Shown: piece after piece, positions 43,557 to 53,929 of the stretch | How the letters are laid out: every line of letters starts with the position of its first letter | Position numbering within the stretch: position 1 is the stretch's first letter | Source of the DNA: Entrophospora sp. SA101 | Lineage: Eukaryota > Glomeromycota > Glomeromycetes > Entrophosporales > Entrophosporaceae | Assembly: GCA_958430865.1 (NCBI GenBank) | Contig: CAUDNR010001491.1 | Location: 35,237 to 99,236 of the forward strand | Direction: 5' to 3' | DNA: 64,000 nt | Program-made: the position numbers and the translations under genes | The notes under the pieces: generated by a model | Seen by the model: only the letters and a program-made list of their open reading frames with translations | What the model was told of the DNA's origin: nothing | Database searches by the model: none

Positions 43557-44666
43557 ATGGTAGATGCTCAATGATGATTAGATGAAAATTATTCAAACGA
43601 ACTAATAAAAAAAGAAATTGAAATGTTAACAATCGGAAAATATGTTAACGCGAAACATGATTATTTAGTAGAAGGTCTCTTAAATATAAGTAATTTTACA
43701 AAATTGAAGAGTTTGTATTTTTTTGATAATAAAATTACTAAATTAGTGATTGATAATTGTCCCAAAATTAAATTTATTAATTGTTGCGGTAATTTTCTTA
43801 CTGATTTGGATTTTCTTTCTAACCTTAATTCAGAAAAAATAACTAATATTCATTTGAGAAACAATAACATTTCTGAACGAGATTTAAGTTGTTTTAGTAG
43901 GCTTGTAAATTTAACTACTCTTTTGATTGGCAATTCAGTCGAAAGTAAAATTCAAAAAGGTATCTTTAACCGTTTTACTGGTAGTTTAGAGTTTTTAAAA
44001 GATTTAACTATGTTAAAAAGATTAGATATTAGAAATACTGACATTGATAGTGGCTTAGAATATTTACCTAATAGTGTCAAAGAATTTCATTGTTCAACCG
44101 ACGAGAGAAAAGAAAGTAAGGTGAAAGAAATTGAGACAGAGTTGGAACCTTTTCTCATCAGTAAGTTTCAAGAAACTTATAAATTTGGCGATTGAAGAAT
44201 AAAGAAAGGGATTGCTCTTCCAAGTTTACCAAAGAAAAAACAAGTCCGTAACAAAAACCCAAAAAAAAGAAAACCTTCCCAAAAAAAATTTCAACACCAA
44301 GGAAAGTGTGCTTTAAAACGAAGGAATAATTTGAAGATAAACAACTATGAGCAAAAACAAGAAAATTGAAAGGATATTAGTTTAGATTTTGAGAATAACA
44401 ATCAATTAACTCAAGAATGGCAAGACAAAGGATTTAATTATAATCAAACTAAGGACTGAATAGGCATTGGCTTAAAAGTTTTTGATGCTAATTTCTGTGC
44501 CTGGTTGCGGGATATTAAGCAAGTTGCTAGCGAATGATTTTTAAATAATAGTGATGTAGAAGATTTACGAAAGGAATTCCAACAATGAGCGGCTAGCGAA
44601 TTATCAAAAAAAGGGCAACAGCAATTTCAACAAATAGAAACTAATTTTTACAAAAAATATAATTAA
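43557..44666 (+). CDS. LRR protein with C-terminal W-KGF repeat
   Basis: 369 aa. The start 'MVDAQWWLDENYSNE' is a variant of the LRR-family N-terminal motif. LRRs span about 40-185 and include 'IDSGLEYLPNSV', close to 24235-25059. A very basic linker follows (about 215-275). The last 100 residues ('QEWQDKGFNYNQTKDWIGIG', then 'WLRDIKQV') are one copy of the roughly 55-residue repeat that occurs four times at the N-terminus of the HET-ankyrin protein. This links the LRR family to the HET protein by a shared module. Confidence 0.78.
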
Positions 44667-44711
44667 AAAGTGGATATTAATTCCAAACAAGGCACAGTTC
44701 TATTATCTATT

Positions 44712-44876
44712 TTAATACTTGCTTCCCATAATTTTTATCATGTTCATTTTACTGATAATCTTTTGGCAATCAGGATTTAAGCATTTAACTTTTTCTACTA
44801 TTTTCTGTTGTTGGTTAGTAGGAACTTCACTACTTTTGGCAGACATATTTGCAAGATTTTTTTCTTTTCGTGTCAT
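44712..44876 (-). CDS. Small hypothetical protein
   Basis: 54 aa, basic, with a 'CLNPDC' Cys pair. No family. Weak support; no in-frame TGA and no close neighbour. Confidence 0.35.
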   Translation of the reverse strand: MTRKEKNLANMSAKSSEVPTNQQQKIVEKVKCLNPDCQKIISKMNMIKIMGSKY

Positions 44877-44937
44877 ATGAGTTTGAATTTCATATAGACT
44901 AAAAATTAATTATAAAAAGAAACCAATTCGGTATAAA

Positions 44938-45031
44938 GGAGTGATACTCAAGTGGTTAAGAGGGTTTCCTGCTAAGAAACTAGGTTGGCCTAATAGTCAG
45001 CGCGAGAGTTCGAATCTCTCTCACTCCGCCA
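44938..45031 (+). tRNA. tRNA-Ser (GCT)
   Basis: Class II tRNA: acceptor GGAGTGA/TCACTCC, anticodon loop CTGCTAA (anticodon GCT), long variable arm, T-loop TTCGAAT and encoded CCA. Confidence 0.95.
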
Positions 45032-45392
45032 TTATATATATAAAATAAAAAATATGTTGAAAAATGATAAAAGTGAAAGTTATTGAAAAGCAAAATATAA
45101 GTTTGGTGATTAAGGATTGAATTAATTAATAATTTATGGGTTCTTATTTATCCCGTTAACCTTTATCCATGGTAAGGGCTAAGCAGAAAATGACTGTTTT
45201 TTTTTTTTTTTTTTGCTAAGAGAGCGCTCCTTAACGCTTTTTCTCTCCAGAAAAAAAGAGACAAAAAAGTATTCTAATTGGATTTCTTATTAATTGCCAC
45301 CGATTAGAATACTATTAAAAAAAGCAATTAGTTCAGTTAGTCAAAACTGATAAAATAATCTGACCAATATAACACAAGAATTCATAAATATT
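45032..45392. other. Intergenic region with T18 tract and an 11-bp inverted repeat
   Basis: Contains T18 at 45197-45214 and a perfect inverted repeat (45268-45278 with 45303-45313). Only short unsupported ORFs. The inverted repeat precedes an LRR-like gene and could be an operator or terminator. Confidence 0.5.
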
Positions 45393-45923
45393 ATGGTAAA
45401 CAATCAAAACGAATTTAACGAAAAATATTCTCACGAAGAGCAAGAAATAAAAATTAAATATAAAGTTTTTCAAGGAGAATTAGTTATTGAGGACTATTCT
45501 AAATTAAAAAAATTAAACTTGCGAGACATTAGAAGGATAGACAAAACAACTCTCAAAAATTTACCTCAACTACAAGAATGCACTATCTGAGATTGTGGAG
45601 TAAAGGAGTTAGTAATCAGCACTTGTCCAGATATAGAAACATTAAATGTTCGGAAAAATAATTTGACTAGTTTAGAATTTATGGTTAATCTGAGAAATCT
45701 AACCGAACTAGATATAGAAGGTAATCCTAAATTAGACGAGATTTTAAAACCTTACGGGGGAGATTGAAGAAAATGAAAAATCCTAACTCATCAAAAAGGC
45801 TCTGCATACTATATTCGATCCTCAATAAAAAAAAATGAGGAAAAGGTAGAGAACAAAACTTCTCTAGAGGAAGAATCTAAATTGGAAACTCAGATAGAAA
45901 TTCCTCCTAAAGACGGAAACTAA
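45393..45923 (+). CDS. Short LRR-family protein
   Basis: 176 aa. N-terminus 'MVNNQNEFNEKYSHEEQ' is a variant of the LRR-family start motif. Four or so degenerate LRRs ('LNLRDIRRID', 'LNVRKNNLTSLEF') are followed by an acidic tail. TGA(Trp) at 45588-45590. Its last bases overlap an open frame leading into the PemK-like ORF. Confidence 0.65.
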
Positions 45924-45939
45924 GCCTTCACATAGTAGT

Positions 45940-46242
45940 ATTTACTGGGTAAAATTTGGCAAAACAGTCGGCACCGAAATTCGCGACCCTCATCCCGCGG
46001 TCATTATTTCTAATAACTGACAAAATGAAAAAGGTTCGCGAGTAGTAGTTTTGCTGATGAGCTCTAAAATAGAGAAAATTTATCCGTTTTATTTATATGT
46101 GGGAAAGATAATCAGTAATAAGGTTATTACCGAAAAAGCCGAGATATTACCTCTTGAACTATTAGCCAAAACCGAAATTAAGTTAAAAAAGGTGCTAGTC
46201 TTTGAGGATAAAATTAGATATTTTTTGCTGTGAAAGAAATAA
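45940..46242 (+). CDS. PemK/MazF-like protein, non-canonical start
   Basis: About 100 aa. 'GTEIRDPHPAVIIS' and the following beta strands match the PemK/MazF mRNA-interferase fold (G.E....RP..VIS). No ATG/GTG/TTG is available: the frame is open back to 45898 and the most plausible start is ATT at 45940, allowed in table 4 but rare. It may instead be joined to the LRR gene by a shift, or be decayed. No antitoxin gene is obvious. Confidence 0.5.
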
Positions 46243-46310
46243 TCAGGAAAATATGACAATAATCGCCTTATCAAACCTGTAAAGAAATAAAACATTAAAA
46301 TTATAATAAT

Positions 46311-46490
46311 ATGGCAGTTCCCGCTCGAAGAAAATCCTCCACTAGAATTAAAAAAGGTCGTGGACCAAAGAATTGAAGTTTTCAGCAAAAGGCTCTTCAT
46401 CAACCCTTAATTAAATGTGCTAGTTGTCAAAAAACTAAGATACTTCACCATCTTTGTTCCCATTGTTCGGTTTATCGGACCAATTCCTAA
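46311..46490 (+). CDS. rpmF: Ribosomal protein L32 (bL32)
   Basis: 59 aa. Begins 'MAVPARRKSSTRIKKGR' and has the two zinc-binding pairs of C+ type L32 ('CASC' and 'CSHC'). One Trp is TGA-coded. Component of the large subunit. Stands alone, away from its usual neighbours. Confidence 0.93.
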
Positions 46491-46636
46491 TTTCAGTAAA
46501 CATACAAGATATTATTAGTATTCATAAGGGATAAATAAAGTTAACTGTTATATTATTAATTTTAAAAAGAATAAGTACAGTAGGGATTTTTTTTACTTTT
46601 AATTAGTTTTCCTCAGTGCTAAAAAACTAATTAATT

Positions 46637-47017
46637 ATGGTAATCTCGCAAAAAAAAAAAAAAAAAACAGAAAAGATATTAACAGTCTGAAACGAATTAA
46701 AAGCCAAAATAATTTCTTTACTAAGTGAATTAGACTCAGTTAAAAGTAATCTCCAAGCAGCCAACCAAAAAATTAACGACCTGCAACAAGAATTGGATAA
46801 AGAAAAAGGTTGGTGGGATGAATGGCTTGCTGATGATGTACAATTCATAAATACAACTCTTCGCAGTGGTGGAAAACAACAAGTATATTGCTTTTTGCCA
46901 GAAGGAGATATATATGAATTAATTGATAAAAAGGGGACAGTTTGTCAAAATAACTTTAAAAATGATAAGTTTATAGCAGTAATAAAGTTATGATACGAAC
47001 ATCACCGAGATAATTAA
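46637..47017 (+). CDS. Poly-Lys-start coiled-coil protein (in frame)
   Basis: 126 aa. After 5 codons comes an A18 tract (46650-46667), read as a Lys run, followed by 'TEKILTVWNELKAK', a coiled coil and a beta-rich C-terminus. With 18 A the frame is open (ON). The gene at 57311-57684 has the same layout and the similar sequence 'TEELITVWTTLKPK', but its tract is out of phase. Likely a phase-variable family. No known domain. Confidence 0.65.
46650..46667 (+). repeat. A18 tract near a start codon
   Basis: Eighteen A residues beginning 13 bases after the A of the ATG. In phase with the downstream reading frame. Confidence 0.85.
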
Positions 47018-47052
47018 CTATTGGTTTTTGTAATTTTTAAAAAGGTTCAGTT

Positions 47053-47103
47053 ACTAAGTGATTTTTAATCTAAAACAAGAAAAATAATAAATAATCACTT
47101 AGT
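47053..47103. repeat. 11-bp perfect inverted repeat
   Basis: ACTAAGTGATT at 47053-47063 and its complement at 47093-47103, with a 29-bp AT-rich spacer, between convergent genes. Could form a weak hairpin. Confidence 0.6.
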
Positions 47104-47174
47104 TTAGTAATTTATGCTTAGTGAAATGTTTTATTTTTAAAGCACTTTTTAAGGTTGGTATAGTTATTAGATAA

Positions 47175-47200
47175 GGGGAGTTTTTTAGACTCCCCTGTTT
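47175..47200. terminator. Rho-independent terminator hairpin
   Basis: GGGGAGT (47175-47181) pairs with ACTCCCC (47189-47195), followed on the plus strand by TGTTTT. It lies at the convergent ends of 46637-47017 and 47200-51663 and may serve both. Confidence 0.7.
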
Positions 47201-50200
47201 TATTTAGACGGGATTTGGATTTGAGCTTCCACCTGCTCATCCACTTGTTGTTGTAAACTTAATTTCACAATTTCTTCACAAAGTTGGCAAATCTCCTGTA
47301 CTCTGTTAATGCGTAAACTCTCCAAAGGTATTTTGTCTTTTAAAAAGTTTTGCTTAATTTTTTCAATCTTATCTTGGCTTATTTTTATCTTGGTTTGGTC
47401 ATTATTTTGTTGGGCAAGGATTAATTGTTTATAATTGTCTTGCAAAATTTGAATTACTTTTCGATTGATGTCTTTTATACGACTAAGTATGTTTTCTAAT
47501 TGTTGTTCTTTTTCTGTCTTTTGTTCTTTTAATTTTAACCTTTCTAAGTAAATTTCTTTTACAAAATTATCATAACGTTGAGCATAAGAAGAATCCTTTT
47601 GAAGAAACAAATTCCGAACCGCAGAAATATTTTTAGAATCTGTATCAATAACTATTGATTCTTGCTGCAATAATCACTCAATTATTTTTCAATCTCCTAT
47701 TTCTCTAATTATTCCTTCGGCTGCACTATGTAAAACGGATCAACTAAATACAATAATATTATTAGTTATTTTAGTATCAATATTAATATCTCCGCCGTAC
47801 TTGACAAGTAATTTTAATGATTCTAAATCACCTTGCGTGGCTGCATTGTGGAGTGGAGTATCACCATTTTTGGAGAGATTAGGATTAGCACCATTAACTA
47901 AAAGTTTTTTGGCTATCTCTCTATATTCAGGATTTTCTTTACTTTTAGTAACGGCTATGTGTAGTGGAGAAAAACCTCCTTTATTTATAATGTTCACCTT
48001 TGCTCCTAATTCTAAAAGTTTGTCAATAACTTTAATATTTGCTTCAAGTAATGCATAATGAAGAGCACTATTACCAAAGTCATCACAAGCACTTACTTCC
48101 ACCTGTTTTTCCTTAATAAGTTCTTCAATAGCCTTGATATCATTTTCTTCTACGGCTCTGAAGAACAACTCTCTTGGAGACGAATTATTATCTTTTCTTG
48201 ATTTTTCAAGATAAATAGGTAAGTCAAGAGTTGAAAAACTAATCGTATTAGTTCGCAGACCACTTGCAACTTTACGTAACACTATCTTATCCTTATCTAT
48301 TTCGCTTAAGCATACATTGACTCCTGTAAAATGATTGCCCACTTTATAACCAGCATCACACATTACCAGTTGCCCATCTACGGAATTTCCTGCTGCACCA
48401 TATACAAAAAATATGCCACCTGTTGGTATTATTCCCACTGATATTCCGTTGCCGTTCGCATATCTTACTATTTCTTTTTCCCGTTGCTTGACAAGTTTCT
48501 CCAAAGTTTCTTGAATTCCTATTCTCTTATAACCACCTTCAGTAAACATTGCATATTCTAGACATAAATCCTTAGGCATGTTAGTCTTCTTATGAAGATA
48601 GTTGGCCAATTGCTCGCTTGTTTTGAATCTTGGTGGGGAAATTGAGTGCATAATTGATCTATATATAGTCGTAGATGTTACCCTAAAAGCACCAGTTCTT
48701 AACATTTCTTTAAGTTCAGAACATAATCAGTCAACATAACTCTTAGGCAATTTGTCTACTTCTTCTATTATTCCTAATGATTCGGCTAACTCAAGTATAG
48801 TGATAACTTTATTTTCTATTAACTGCAATAATTCATCCCACACTTCTCTCTCGGCATATTTTGAACCCTTCCTAGCAAAACCAAAAGTGCAAGGTATTGG
48901 AATTATATTACTTATTAGAGATGCCTTTGCATTATTGTTCACCAAACCTTTGCCGTCTATATATTTTCATCCAGCATCTTTTGGAGAAGCTCCAATTAAG
49001 GGTATGCAATTAGAATTTCAGATATTAGGCATGCTATAATTACCATCTCATGTCATACTCCTGCCACAAAACGCCGTTGTTGTTATGTCTCCGTTTCTTA
49101 TCAATGAACGAAAGAATTCTTCAGTTACAACAAACTTATCTTTACTATAATTAATTTCTATGTTAGTTTGCGGAAAAAGCCCAAGCAAACCATATATTCT
49201 ATCATGTTCGAGTGCAGAACTTCTTCCTGTCAATGCCACATGTACCTCGCTCCAATTTAATTTAGCATTGGAGTGCTTAATACGTAATCGCATTGTTGTT
49301 AGTGCTAATTCACTAGTCTGAACATGTTCGAAATTTAATAGAGTTGTCAAAAAACTTTTTTTTGAACCTTCAGTCAATTCCTTTAAAATTCCTGAAATTT
49401 GATCTACATCAATAAATCCATATTTATCCACATAAATTTTAACTTCTTTTGGCAAAATTAATTCTTGCAATGTCCAAACCCTTTTATATCAGGGACTAGA
49501 AACTATCAATTTATTGACTTCTAAGGCAACTAAATCAGGTAAAGTTGTTTCCGAGTACATTACATTGGTCATGTAACTTAGATCTATAGTGCTATAAATT
49601 AACTTCTTAGGAAAATTTCATTTCCAGCCTTTTTGCATCAATTGTTTCAATGAATTAGACAATTTTTCCTCATAAACATAACACTTACTAGCATTACTAT
49701 AATAGCCACCAACATGCGGAATTAAATCTTCTATTCTCATCCCCATATCGCTTTTTCCTAATTGAGGTAAGCAAGCTATATCTAATCATACTCATTCTTC
49801 GGAAATCAATTCGAACATTTTCCATAATCGTTCTTCTTTTCCTTCATCACATAAAGGAAGTTCTCAGTCAATTCCTTTAAGATATTTAGGGGCATAATTT
49901 TGCGTTTTACCCCAAACGTAAGAAATTATGGCATAATCTTTTGCACTCGCTAAACATTTGTCACATAAAGCTTGCGTGTATACAACTAATCCATCTTTTT
50001 TTCTTATCATTCGATGGGGGAAATCTCTAGGTTGACCGATGATATCTTTTCTTATATTTTTTTTGTGACCACAACCTTCTGTGTTGCATTCAAGTTCCTT
50101 ATTTTTTGAATCAGAGTTGGTTGAGTAATCATTTTTTACTTTTTTATCTCGCATTTTTCCTAATAAGATCATTTTGTCCCTATACAAATCCTGCAATTCG

Positions 50201-51663
50201 CTATTAGTTATTTCCAGTTGGTAATTTTTGTTAAAATCACCTTTTCTAATTTCTCGCAATAAATTTAATACTTCCGTCGTTTTTTGGATTATTTTATGAT
50301 CTATCGATTCGACAACTGAATTAACTCTATTTTCCAACTCAGTAGTATGACTTATCTTTCGAAAATTATCCTGTTTTACCAAGGCAATTCTTTTTTCTTT
50401 TTGATATTCTTGTTGTTTTTTCAGTAAAAAACTATCTCTTTCGTTTAATGATCTAGGTTGTTCAAAGAAATATTCGTCAGTACTCATGTAATTTTCTCCT
50501 TTATTATTAATTAATCAAACAACGTAATCTGATTCATTAGCTCTTACTCCAGTGTCAAGCCATTTTCTAGTTTGATTAAAATTAAAACCCTTGATTGTTC
50601 ATTCACTTACCAAATTAGGGTTATCCTCAAATTCTGAGGAAAGTGTTCCTCAATCTTCTTCTTGGTCACAAAGGATTTTAAATACTTCTGGTTTTAATTC
50701 AATTTCACTATTATCATAGTTTAATGATTCAAGTCATAATAAAGAATCTATACTGTAACGCGAGTTGAGTGTATCTATCATATTTTCTGCTAATTCTTCT
50801 GCTCGTTTGGCCTTTTCGCCTCTTTCGTGTTCATCTTTAATGGAGTCTTTCATTAAAATAGTTCCGAGAAGAAAATCATGAATTATCATTGGTCTTAGCA
50901 TTTCAATGCCGACTTCAGGATTTTTGTTTGTATTTGGTTCATCCAATGTTTCCTGATAAAGATTATTAAAATTCATTTGAACGGATTGAGCATCAAGTTC
51001 CCTGCTCTTTAAATAGTCGGCAAAATCAGCATCTTCGGGAGTCAATCCGATATCAATTCACTCTTTTGTTTGATCGCAATTAAAACCTTTAGTTTCTCAC
51101 TCCTTTTGTAATTTTGAAGTGAAGTCTGAATGAATGGTTTTTCATTTTTTGTTAACCTCCGAGTCTCCGTCGCCTTCTAGCGACAATTCACCCATTTTTG
51201 ATGTTATTCTACCTTCGCTACTTGAATTTTTATGTATTTCTAAAAATGTCTGCCATTGCTCTCTCAATAAACTATCGTCATTATCTTCACCTAAATACTC
51301 TGCATATTCATCAGGAGTTATCTTTGAAATATCTCTCATCCAAGCAGCATAGCCACCATCTGGCAATTCTAGACCAACACTAGTTCATTTTCCAATTTCT
51401 TCATCAGAAAATCTTTTATCTTGTCATCTTGAAATTAAGTATTCTTGATACTCTTTTTCTAATTGTTCATTATTACCATGATTTAATAATCACTCAGCAT
51501 TAACTTTTTTAATATCTCTTAATCATTTGGCATAAGCAAAATCATTAGAATTCAAACTAGAATTTATTCACTCTTTCGTTTCTTCATAAGTAAATCCTTT
51601 ATTTTCTCATTTTTCTTGTAATTCTTTCGTGAAATTTATGTCTATATTTTTCCAGTTTTTCAT
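47200..51663 (-). CDS. Giant repeat-HET-ankyrin protein
   Basis: 1487 aa in one frame across more than 30 TGA(Trp) codons. (1) Residues 1-392 hold four copies of a roughly 55-residue repeat (motifs such as 'WENKGFTYEETKEWI' then 'WLRDIKKV'). (2) A helical linker with a Cys pair. (3) A HET domain, about 575-860: 'AIISYVWGK', 'WLDIACLPQ', 'RVWTLQEL' and 'RIYGLLGL' match the SYVWG, W.D..C..Q, RaWTLQE and D..YaLLGL hallmarks of fungal heterokaryon-incompatibility proteins. (4) Ankyrin repeats, about 1155-1330 ('GNSALHYALLEANI', 'GFSPLHIAVTKSK', 'GDTPLHNAATQGD'). (5) A C-terminal coiled coil. An internal ATG at 50487 has a good AGGAG site upstream, so a shorter HET-ankyrin form may also be made. 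Follows 51665-53062 by 1 base. In fungi HET domains trigger cell death; its role here is unknown. Confidence 0.85.
50490..50505 (-). promoter_or_regulatory. Internal Shine-Dalgarno-like site before ATG 50487
   Basis: AAAGGAG about 7 bases upstream of an in-frame ATG at 50487 within the HET gene. Striking because most starts here lack such a site; could allow a shorter HET-ankyrin product without the W-KGF repeats. Confidence 0.4.
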
Positions 51664-51664
51664 A

Positions 51665-52077
51665 TTATTTCTTTATTCTCTGACGATTTCTCGCCAGAAT
51701 AAAGATTAAAAGTAAAGTAAATAAGCCAATTATCCCTAAACCAATATAAAGAGCAGTTTTATCACTTGGTTTAGCATTATTAGTATTAGAATTACTTTGT
51801 TTGGCTAATAATTCCGCTAATTCTTGCTTTTTACTAGTTAAAAGTGCTTCTTCCGTTGCTGTTCTAGTAGGTTTATTAGTCAGTTCTTTAATTTCCCTTT
51901 CTAAAATAGCAATCTGAGTAGTTATTGGTAAAGATTGCGTTAGTTCTTTTTGTTTATTCTCTAGTTCAGTTAATTGCTGTTTTTTAGCCGCTAATTCGGC
52001 TTGGTTTTGCGGGTTAGTAGCATTTTGTTCTAGTTGCATGATTTCAGTAAGTAATTGTGCTTGTTGAGACTGAATTT

Positions 52078-52117
<40 letters not shown>

Positions 52118-53062
52118 ATTAGTGTTAGGATTACTTATATTGGTATTAATAATAATACCTTCTTCCTTAGCAAATTCACAGCAGTAGTCCTCAATATAAC
52201 CACTCATCTCTTGAAAAACCAAAAACTCATCTTTTATGTTTTCAAAAAAATTTCCTCTTCATAAACTTTGCCAATTATCATAGTAATCTTTTTTTTTGAG
52301 AAATTTAGTAAACTTTCACCGCTTTAATCCTTCCTTATCTAGCCACTCTTCTACTTTTTTGCAATATCATTTTTGAAAAGCCTTAGTAAAACTAGAATTC
52401 TTATCTTCTCCACAGTCCAAGCAGTAAGCACTTTCGGTCTCATCTCTTTGAAAAAGTTCTCTTCAGTGAATGTTTGAGTGTTGACAATCTTTACTTACTA
52501 CCTGACCCCTATTTTCATCTATCCATTTTGCTTTAATCACTACTTGGCAAGGAACATTATTTTCTAGTTCTTCTAATGGTTTCTTTAAAAATATTTCAAT
52601 AGATGTTTTAAGAAGTTCGCTTTCAATTTTCTCTTTAAGCAAAATATTTACCTTTTCTTGCAGTTTTTTAATTTTTTTGTATTCCTTAAACGTTATATCA
52701 TTAGTGTCTATTTGCTCTAATTCTTTTAGGTATTTACTATACTTATCAGTTTGCTCTCTATCTTTTTTGTCTTCTTTTTCTAAATCATTAATTTCTTTAC
52801 ATTCTGCACAACTACCATCCACAAGAACATTACATCATTTGCACCATTTGTATACATAACAAGCTTCAGTTCCACAAGTATCACCCATTCCACAGTGGGG
52901 ACATTTTATATAAGTTGTTGAAGTTATCGAATCATTTCCGGTATAAGTTTGATATGATACTTTTTTACCTCCACAATGACATTCTTGACAAAGTAATTCA
53001 CCAGATTTTTCACGATAAGAAGCTTTTTTGTCGCATTTACAGCAAGTCAGTTTTTTGTCCAT
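51665..53062 (-). CDS. Zinc-finger/coiled-coil/TM protein with GA microsatellite
   Basis: 465 aa. Residues 5-95 carry five Cys pairs (CCKC, CQEC, CPHC, CKWC, CAEC and others), probably two or three zinc modules. A coiled coil follows, then an (ER)n run at about 317-328 encoded by 17 CT/GA units, another coiled coil, and a C-terminal TM helix (about 437-459) with a basic tail. It resembles 59-4129 in plan. Its stop and the start of the HET gene are 1 base apart, so the two are cotranscribed; slippage in the GA tract would remove the TM anchor and could uncouple the HET gene. Confidence 0.75.
52079..52112 (-). repeat. GA dinucleotide microsatellite, 17 copies
   Basis: CT x17 on the plus strand, in frame in the 51665-53062 gene, coding alternating Glu and Arg. 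Longest dinucleotide repeat in the window. Confidence 0.9.
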
Positions 53063-53203
53063 GATTTTACTATATTGTAATTTTACAAAAACCAACTACT
53101 GTGCAGCTGAATATTTTGTAAAAAAAATTCTTAGAGAGTTAGAAAAATTATTCCATCAATTTGTCAGGAACGCTGTTTAATCATAAATTTTGTAGATTTA
53201 TTT

Positions 53204-53761
53204 TTACTTATCTTCTTTCAGCAATTTATACATGACATAACAAGCTCCTGCCATCATAATATTTTCTAAAGTTAAGAATTCTCAAATTCAATGCTTTTCA
53301 TCAGTATTTGAACCGATATTCGAGATTGTTTCGTTATTCTTTTTCCTTTGTTCATCATTTCTTTTCCTCTCATCACGATAAGATTTATTTTGTCCTTTTA
53401 AGTCATCTAGTTGAGTTTGAAGAAAACCTAGTTTACCGCGTAATTCTTCCTCTCTTTTTTTGGAAATATTAGGGTCATCTAACTCTTTTTTTATATCGCT
53501 TATTTCTTTTTCAATTTGTTTTTCTTTTTCTTCTCCTTGTCTTAATTTGTCATCTAGTTCTTTATTTCTGGCATTTAATATTTCGTTTTCTTTTCTTGCT
53601 TCGTCCATTGATTTGCCTTTCAAAGCATACTTTTCTCTTTTGGTTTTTTGACCATGTTTGTAAGCATCATGGCCTTTTTTGCAGACATAACCGGCACCGA
53701 ATACAGTTACGCACCAACAAACAGCTTTTATTCCTAAGGGTATTAATAGTGGTGCTGGCAT
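53204..53761 (-). CDS. Coiled-coil protein with terminal hydrophobic segments
   Basis: 185 aa. N-terminal hydrophobic helix (about 4-28) with Cys residues, a long Lys/Glu coiled coil, and a second hydrophobic stretch near the C-terminus ('NIMMAGACYVMY'). Two Trp are TGA-coded. The 141-bp gap to the next gene downstream (start 53062) may hold a promoter. Not recognised. Confidence 0.6.
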
Positions 53762-53763
53762 AA

Positions 53764-53925
53764 TTATTTGATATTTTTATTTTCTAATTTCTTTAATTCA
53801 GTTACTTGCTGAACTAAGTTAGAAATAGTTTTTTCGTATTTGGTTATTTCTTGTTTATAATTGGTTAACATATTTTGGATTTCTTGAATTTTGGTTTCTA
53901 TTTTGATTATTTGTTGGTTATTCAT
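53764..53925 (-). CDS. Small coiled-coil protein
   Basis: 53 aa, a single amphipathic helix rich in Gln, Lys and Ile. Packed 2-4 bases from both neighbours, which is the main support. Confidence 0.5.
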   Translation of the reverse strand: MNNQQIIKIETKIQEIQNMLTNYKQEITKYEKTISNLVQQVTELKKLENKNIK

Positions 53926-53929
53926 GTGA

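Noticed and set aside
45169..45282. Poly-Phe ORF around the T18 tract
   Set aside because: 37 codons, no conserved content, and composition explained by the homopolymer.
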